A DNA stretch of 10,170 nt from CAZJRB01 sp964547995 (lineage in GTDB: Bacteria; Planctomycetota; Planctomycetia; Pirellulales; Thermoguttaceae), in contig CAZJRB010000172.1 of NCBI GenBank assembly GCA_964547995.1, positions 1 through 10,170 on the forward strand, given 5' to 3'. Made by a program: the position numbers and the translations under genes. This document shows, in pieces, positions 5,903 to 10,170 of this stretch. Under the pieces are notes generated by a model that made no database searches, had not been told where the DNA came from, and was given only the letters and a program-made list of their open reading frames with translations. Positions within the stretch are counted from its first letter, which is position 1. Each line of letters opens with the position of its first letter.

Positions 5903-7780
5903 ATGAAGACACGAAGGATCCTTGCGTTCGTCGCCGTGGCGGCCGGCATGGCCGTTTCGGCGTTTGCCGCCGACCGCCCCAACATCCTCTGGATCACCAG
6001 CGAGGACAACAGCGTCTTGTGGGTGAGCTGCTACGGCTCGACCAACGCGAAGACGCCGAACATCGACAAGCTCGCCGCCGAGGGCTTTCGCTACACGAAT
6101 TGTTTCGACAACGCGGCCGTGTGTGCCCCGACGCGGTCGACCTGGATCACCGGGATGTACGCCATTTCGAACGGCACCCAGCCGATGCGGAGCCGCAACA
6201 ACATCCCGCACGACAAAATCAAGTACTATCCCGACCTGCTGAAGAAGGCGGGCTACTATGTGACCAACCATTCGAAGACCGACTACAACATCGGCGGCCG
6301 GTCGGACAAGGAATGTTGGGATCCCAGCGGCGCCAACGCCTGGCGGAAGCGAAAGCCGGGGCAGCCTTTCTTCGCGGTCGTCAACATCGGCGACAGCCAT
6401 GAAAGCCGTGCCCACGGGAGCGTGGAAAACACCCGCAACGACCCGGCGAAGATGAAGCTGGCCAAGTACCACCCCGATCTGCCGACCATCCGCAAAAACT
6501 ACGCGAAGTACGCCGACGCGGTCGAAAACATGGACGCGAAGGTCGGCGGCGTGATCGCGGCGCTCAAGGAAGACGGGCTCTACGACGACACGATCATCAT
6601 CTACTGCTCCGACCACGGCGGCGTGATGCCGCGGAGCAAGCGGTTTCTCTACTCCAGCGGAACCCATTGCCCGCTGGTCATCAGGATACCCGAAAAATGG
6701 AAGGATCTCTGGCCGGCCGACAAACCGGGCTCGACGGTCGACCGGATCGTGAGCTTCGTGGATATGCCCAAAACGTGGGTCAGCCTCGCCGGCGGCGAGA
6801 TCCCCGACACCCTGCAAGGCACGATCTTCCTCGGCAAGGACAAGGAGCCCGAACCGGACTATCACCTCAGCTTCCGCGAGCGGGCCGACGAGCGGTACGA
6901 CAACGTCCGCATGATCCGCGACAAGCGGTACGCCTACTACAAGAACTACATGCCCTTTGCACCCGCCGGCCAGTACCTGGCATACCTGTGGAGAGCCCAG
7001 GCGGCCCCGGCGTGGGAGAAGCACCACAAGGAAGGCAAGACCGACGAAATCACCGGGCGGTTCTTCCGGCCGCGGGTCTCCGAGGAGTTCTACGACACGG
7101 TCGAGGATTTCGACAACGTCCACAACCTGATCGACGACCCGAAGCACCAGGCGAAGATCGCCGAGCTGAGAAAGGCGTTGCGGAACAAACAGCTCGAACT
7201 CCACGATTCCGGCCTGCTGCCCGAGGGGATGCGAGTGCGCCGGGCCGCCGCGAACAACGTGACCCTCTACGAGATGGTCCGCGACCCGAAGCTCTACCCG
7301 TTGGAGAAGTACCTCGACGCCGCCGACATGGCGCTGGCTCGCGACAAGAAGAACCTGCCGGCGCTGGTCCAGGGGATGTCGAGCGACGACGACGGCATCC
7401 GCTACTGGTCGGTCGTCGGCCTGCACCTGCTCGGCAAGGGCGCGGCCCCGGCGGCCGCCGTTCTGGAGAAAGCCCTGGACGACCCGGCCGACGAAGTGAA
7501 GTTCATGGCCGCCTGGACCCTCGTGAAGATCGGCCAAAAGGAACGCGGCCTGGCCGCCCTGCGCGGCTACCTGGGCGGCAAATCCGGCTCGCAGCAGGAA
7601 CTCTACAACGTGCTCGATTGGATGGGCGACGACGCCGTGCCGCTGGTCCGGGAGTACCTCGAATCGAAGCCGGGCCGGGTCCACGGCATCCTCGCGAAGA
7701 TCGCCCGCGATCACGGCATCTCGACGCCGCCGCAGCCGAAATCGAAGCCCAGACCGAAGAAGCGCAAGAAGGAGAAGTAG
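5903..7780 (+). CDS. Secreted sulfatase with HEAT-like C-terminal region (heparan N-sulfatase-like group)
   Basis: The 625-residue product begins with a signal peptide (residues 1-22 or 23, cleavage near AFAA). The catalytic domain spans about 24-430: NILWITSEDNS places E34/D35/N36 in the metal site, C74-A-P-T-R78 is the formylglycine motif with TG at 83-84, NHSKTDYN (122-129) replaces the usual GKWHLG segment, GDSHES supplies H166, and SDHGG (236-240) supplies D237-H238 followed by R-S-K-R-F-L-Y-S-S-G-T. This pattern fits the sulfatase group related to sulfamidase that is common in planctomycetes. Residues about 465-600 contain alpha-helical HEAT-like repeats (IRYWSVVGLHLLG; VKFMAAWTLVKIG), and the end is Lys/Arg/Pro-rich. 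AAGGAA (5887-5892) is a moderately spaced ribosome site. The gene follows the first sulfatase after 216 bases and probably has its own promoter. Substrate is unknown; N- versus O-sulfatase activity cannot be decided here. Confidence 0.93.
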   Translation: MKTRRILAFVAVAAGMAVSAFAADRPNILWITSEDNSVLWVSCYGSTNAKTPNIDKLAAEGFRYTNCFDNAAVCAPTRSTWITGMYAISNGTQPMRSRNNIPHDKIKYYPDLLKKAGYYVTNHSKTDYNIGGRSDKECWDPSGANAWRKRKPGQPFFAVVNIGDSHESRAHGSVENTRNDPAKMKLAKYHPDLPTIRKNYAKYADAVENMDAKVGGVIAALKEDGLYDDTIIIYCSDHGGVMPRSKRFLYSSGTHCPLVIRIPEKWKDLWPADKPGSTVDRIVSFVDMPKTWVSLAGGEIPDTLQGTIFLGKDKEPEPDYHLSFRERADERYDNVRMIRDKRYAYYKNYMPFAPAGQYLAYLWRAQAAPAWEKHHKEGKTDEITGRFFRPRVSEEFYDTVEDFDNVHNLIDDPKHQAKIAELRKALRNKQLELHDSGLLPEGMRVRRAAANNVTLYEMVRDPKLYPLEKYLDAADMALARDKKNLPALVQGMSSDDDGIRYWSVVGLHLLGKGAAPAAAVLEKALDDPADEVKFMAAWTLVKIGQKERGLAALRGYLGGKSGSQQELYNVLDWMGDDAVPLVREYLESKPGRVHGILAKIARDHGISTPPQPKSKPRPKKRKKEK

Positions 7781-7781
7781 A

Positions 7782-7839
7782 CCGCCGTCGGCTCCGGCGG
7801 CACGGCCGCATACCGGTTGCTACGGCCGCCCTGGGCGGC
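7782..7839 (+). terminator. GC hairpins after the second sulfatase, possible terminator
   Basis: Two short hairpins follow the stop codon. CCGCCG (7782-7787) pairs with CGGCGG (7795-7800) across a seven-base loop, and GCCGCC (7825-7830) pairs with GGCGGC (7834-7839) across CTG. Neither is followed by a T-run. Their position directly after the stop suggests an end-of-transcript structure, but such short GC stems are also common by chance in GC-rich DNA. The remaining bases up to 8050 show no gene. Confidence 0.3.
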
Positions 7840-8050
7840 AGTGGAAACGCAGAGCCGATGCATGCGCTCAAATCGACGGGGAACGGCCAACCGTCATTGC
7901 GAACTCGACGTCGTGACCTACGCGATGGTCTTTGTATCGCCTGAGAAAGGCCGGCGGTAGAACATTCGCCAGAAGGAAACGACGCCGGCGGCGGCCGTGA
8001 TAACCTGTTTGTGCCTGCAAGAAACCATGACCCTAACTGCGAGGTCTACC

Positions 8051-9877
8051 ATGCTGGACACGAAAGCAAGTCTTCGCCTGGCAACGTGGGCGATGTTCCT
8101 GCTGCCGACTCTTGCCGGCGCCGTCGGCGGGCAAGACTTCGGCAAACCGCTAACGTACCGGCATTTCGACGTCGAGGAGGCCGACGGGCGAGTTCGCAGT
8201 GTGGCTCCCGCAGCGGCCGATCCCACTCCGCGCTGGGCCCGCGACGTTTCGCAGGAACGCTTCGACTGGGCGAAACAGCGCAGCGAAGAGCCTTTTTTCG
8301 CCCGGCCGGTCCCGTTTGTCCTGCCGCCGGCGGACGAAGGGGAAACGTTTTACAGTCACAACCATCAGCCATCGATCACCTGGCTGCCCAACGGCGATTT
8401 GCTGGCGATCTGGTACTCAACCCGGTCGGAATACGGCCCCGTCTTGACGGTGGTGGCCAGTCGATTGCGTGCGGGCAAGAAGACATGGGACCCGTGTAGT
8501 GAGTTCTTCAAAGCCCCCAATCGCAACATGCACGGGTCCAGCATCTTCCATGACGGGCACGGAACGATTTACCATTTCAACGGCATGGCGCCCAAGGGCG
8601 TAGCAAGCTTTAGGAAGCTGGCACTTTTGATGCGCAGCAGCACCGACAACAGTGTGACCTGGACGCCGCCGATGGTCATCGACGACCGGTTCGTGGCCCG
8701 GAACCAGGTGATCTCAGGCACCCTAAAGACAAAGGCCGGCGTGCTCATGCAGAATTGTGACGCGGGCGGCGTTGTCAAAGGGACGGCCCTGTACATCAGC
8801 CACGACAAGGGAAAGACTTGGACGGACCCGGGCAGGGATAAACCCGCACCCGCCTTCAAGGACGGTGAAACCGCTGAGGGCACCATCGCCGGCATCCATG
8901 CCAAGGTGGTTGAACTGGGCGACGGCCGCCTGCTCGCGCTGGGGAGAGGGGCCACGATCAACGAGCGGATGCCGATGAGCATCTCTGCCGATCTGGGGAA
9001 GACGTGGACCTACCAGGCCAGCCCCTTCCCACCGATCGGCGGCGGCCAGCGATTGGTCTTGATGCGACTCCGGGAAGGGCCGCTGTTGTTTGTGTCCTTC
9101 AGCTCCGGCAATCGCGGCAAGCCCGAAGCCAACGGGATGACCTTCACGGACCAGAACGGCAACCAGTTCACCGGCCACGGCATGTACGCCACCGTCTCGT
9201 TCGACGACGGCAAGACGTGGCCCGTGCGCAAGCTGCTCACCCCCGGTGAAGGCGAGTTCGACGGTGGAGCGTGGACGAAGCAATTCACGGCCACGCCCAC
9301 CCGCGCCGAACACGCCGGGTACCTCGCGGCAACGCAAACGCCCGACGGGGTAATCCACCTTATCAGCAGTCGATTGCACTATCGATTCAACCTTGCGTGG
9401 TTAGTGAAGGGATCAACCAAGAAGGCAACGACCAAGAAAATTGGCAGCGGCTCGGTCCGGCGTTTGGCAAGGGCAAGCCGCAGTACGGCGAAATCGCGTG
9501 GTCGACCTATCGCGGAGACGCGGCGCGGAGCGACCAAGGTCGCTGTGCCGGCGGAGTTGCAGACGGCGTGGACGACGCCGCTGGGCGGGCGGTTGACGGG
9601 GCCTCTGATAGGCGCTTGGGCGGTCGGCGGATTTTGCCCCTACGGGAGTTCATGGCTCACCAGATACCGGGTTGGGACTCAGAAGTGGAGAAGCATACCC
9701 GACACCGGACGTTCCTTCCGCGACCCCGCATGGTCCTCCCGATCACTTGCCCTCGAAGAACAGCACTTCACCGTTGCTGGCCGAGATATACAGCTTGCCG
9801 TTCGCAGCGATCATGCCGTCGAAGACGGGCGCCGCGTCCAGCGTGTACTCGGCAAGCCTGCTGCCGTCCTCGGCTGA
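8051..9877 (+). CDS. Secreted sialidase-like Asp-box protein with aberrant C-terminal tail
   Basis: This frame encodes 608 residues from the ATG at 8051, chosen because GAGG (8041-8044) lies six bases upstream and a signal peptide follows at once (hydrophobic WAMFLLPTLAGAVGG). In-frame ATGs at 7997 and 8027 lack ribosome sites. Asp-box motifs (S-x-D-x-G-x-T-W) occur at residues 250-257, 312-319 and 383-390, with a degenerate one at 197-204 (STDNSVTW), marking a six-bladed sialidase-type beta-propeller. Planctomycetes carry many such exported proteins; true sialic acid cleavage is not established. The family-like sequence ends with HYRFNLAWL near residue 451 (position about 9403). The remaining roughly 155 residues are Arg/Lys/Ser-rich, include a fragment of a PQQ-propeller protein (VAVPAELQTAWTTPLGG) and finally run antisense to the gene at 9743. 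The real product may have ended near 9410, and the tail looks like a rearrangement scar. Confidence 0.85.
   Translation: MLDTKASLRLATWAMFLLPTLAGAVGGQDFGKPLTYRHFDVEEADGRVRSVAPAAADPTPRWARDVSQERFDWAKQRSEEPFFARPVPFVLPPADEGETFYSHNHQPSITWLPNGDLLAIWYSTRSEYGPVLTVVASRLRAGKKTWDPCSEFFKAPNRNMHGSSIFHDGHGTIYHFNGMAPKGVASFRKLALLMRSSTDNSVTWTPPMVIDDRFVARNQVISGTLKTKAGVLMQNCDAGGVVKGTALYISHDKGKTWTDPGRDKPAPAFKDGETAEGTIAGIHAKVVELGDGRLLALGRGATINERMPMSISADLGKTWTYQASPFPPIGGGQRLVLMRLREGPLLFVSFSSGNRGKPEANGMTFTDQNGNQFTGHGMYATVSFDDGKTWPVRKLLTPGEGEFDGGAWTKQFTATPTRAEHAGYLAATQTPDGVIHLISSRLHYRFNLAWLVKGSTKKATTKKIGSGSVRRLARASRSTAKSRGRPIAETRRGATKVAVPAELQTAWTTPLGGRLTGPLIGAWAVGGFCPYGSSWLTRYRVGTQKWRSIPDTGRSFRDPAWSSRSLALEEQHFTVAGRDIQLAVRSDHAVEDGRRVQRVLGKPAAVLG
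9448..9613 (+). pseudogene. Frameshifted fragment of a PQQ-type beta-propeller gene
   Basis: In the frame starting at 9448 the sequence reads RLGPAFGKGKPQYGEIA, then WSTYRGDAARS. From about 9532 the similarity continues one frame over as TKVAVPAELQTAWTTPLGG and RLTGPLIG. Joined across a two-base loss this gives the W-x-T-Y-R-x-D-A-A-R-S-G ... VPAxLxxxW ... LGGxL segment that planctomycete PQQ-propeller (BamB-like) proteins carry before their C-terminal propeller blades. Nothing family-like precedes it (the sialidase ends there) or follows it (the next bases lead to an opposite-strand gene). It therefore appears to be an orphaned internal piece of about 55 codons. The family link is from motif memory, not a search. 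Confidence 0.55.
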
Positions 9878-10170
9878 AACGGCCCACAGGACCCCGCCCC
9901 TCTCGCCTCTCAGCGACGCGTCGTGCTCCTTGAGCTTACCTTTGATCTCGTCCGTTTCCAGCCGCGCCAACGCATCCGTCTCCGTGATGAAGGACGGCGT
10001 TCCGGCGATGAATAGCGTCTTGTCCGCCAACACCATGGCCCGTACCAAGAAGGGCAGATCCTTGGCCCAGGCGGGCTGCCACGGCCCACCACGTCGTGTG
10101 CCCCCGCCTTTTTTCTGGTTCATCTCCCATTTCCGGGGAATGCGGCCCGGATTCTGAGGAAGAAGTACTC
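9743..10170 (-). CDS. PQQ-type beta-propeller protein, C-terminal part (5' end beyond the window)
   Basis: The frame is open from the right edge of the window to a TGA at 9743-9745 and covers 141 codons, so the apparent ATG at 10121-10123 is probably internal (coding continues upstream as PRKWEMNQKKGGG). The sequence contains LVRAMVLADKTLFIAG, then a charged helical insertion (LARLETDEIKGKLKEHD), then GGVLWAVSAEDGSRLAEY, PVFDGMIAANGKLYIS and NGEVLFFEGK at the end. The repeats of the type L-W-A-V-D/E-x-G and the closing G-K-L-Y-I-S-x-x-x-G-x-V blade are those of PQQ-binding-like (BamB-type) propellers common in planctomycetes. Such proteins are normally exported and may be redox or scaffold proteins; the role here is unknown. 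Its last 135 bases overlap the tail of the convergent sialidase frame, and that tail, not this gene, is the doubtful partner. Confidence 0.82.
   Translation of the reverse strand, partial: VLLPQNPGRIPRKWEMNQKKGGGTRRGGPWQPAWAKDLPFLVRAMVLADKTLFIAGTPSFITETDALARLETDEIKGKLKEHDASLRGERGGVLWAVSAEDGSRLAEYTLDAAPVFDGMIAANGKLYISASNGEVLFFEGK

Noticed and set aside
5822..7714. A 630-codon open frame on the minus strand, opposite the second sulfatase
   Set aside because: It mirrors the codon bias of the sulfatase (Val/Leu/Arg-rich) and has no motif. The plus-strand frame has all sulfatase catalytic motifs.
7918..8226. Minus-strand frame of 102 codons overlapping the start of the sialidase-like gene
   Set aside because: It has no ribosome site and covers the signal-peptide region of a well-supported gene. 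It has no recognisable motif.
1..10170. CRISPR arrays, transposases, insertion-sequence ends or a defence island
   Set aside because: No regularly spaced direct repeats, transposase motifs or terminal inverted repeats with target duplications were found by eye.

Overview
The window reads as chromosomal DNA from a high-GC member of the Planctomycetota, most likely a Pirellulales-type bacterium or a related metagenome-derived genome. That assignment rests on gene content: exported sulfatases, a very large HzsA-related protein with a discoidin-like domain and c-type heme motifs, a sialidase-like Asp-box protein and a PQQ-type beta-propeller protein. This combination is typical of planctomycete genomes. 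No rRNA, tRNA, CRISPR array or recognisable insertion sequence was found.

Layout. Positions 1-323 hold a small leftward reading frame, possibly a remnant of a HEAT-repeat family. Positions 324-3506 hold a leftward 1060-residue exported multidomain cytochrome c protein with a good sigma70-like promoter just upstream. Positions 3507-4363 are a lower-GC divergent intergenic region without a convincing gene. Rightward genes follow: a cysteine-type sulfatase (4364-5686, C-terminus possibly frameshifted), a second sulfatase with a HEAT-like C-terminal part and a lysine-rich tail (5903-7780, own promoter and a leader hairpin), and a sialidase-like protein (8051-9877). From about 9410 the sialidase frame stops resembling its family. 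It runs into a frameshifted piece of a PQQ-propeller gene and then into antisense of a second PQQ-type gene, whose C-terminal 141 residues lie leftward at 9743-10170 and which continues past the window.

How the genes may work together. All five large proteins fit secretion or an envelope location: four begin with a signal peptide, and the fifth is 5'-truncated by the window edge. Two sulfatases, a glycosidase-like Asp-box protein and redox or propeller proteins fit degradation of sulfated polysaccharides or host glycans in the planctomycete periplasm, but the substrate cannot be read from sequence. The formylglycine-generating enzyme that both sulfatases would need is not in this window. The wide spacing and separate promoter signals suggest neighbouring single genes more than one operon.

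The most notable signals are the rearranged PQQ fragments at the right end, the three-heme discoidin/HzsA-like architecture, and the C-terminal irregularity and active-site substitution in the first sulfatase. I did not find a clear new defence or mobile system.
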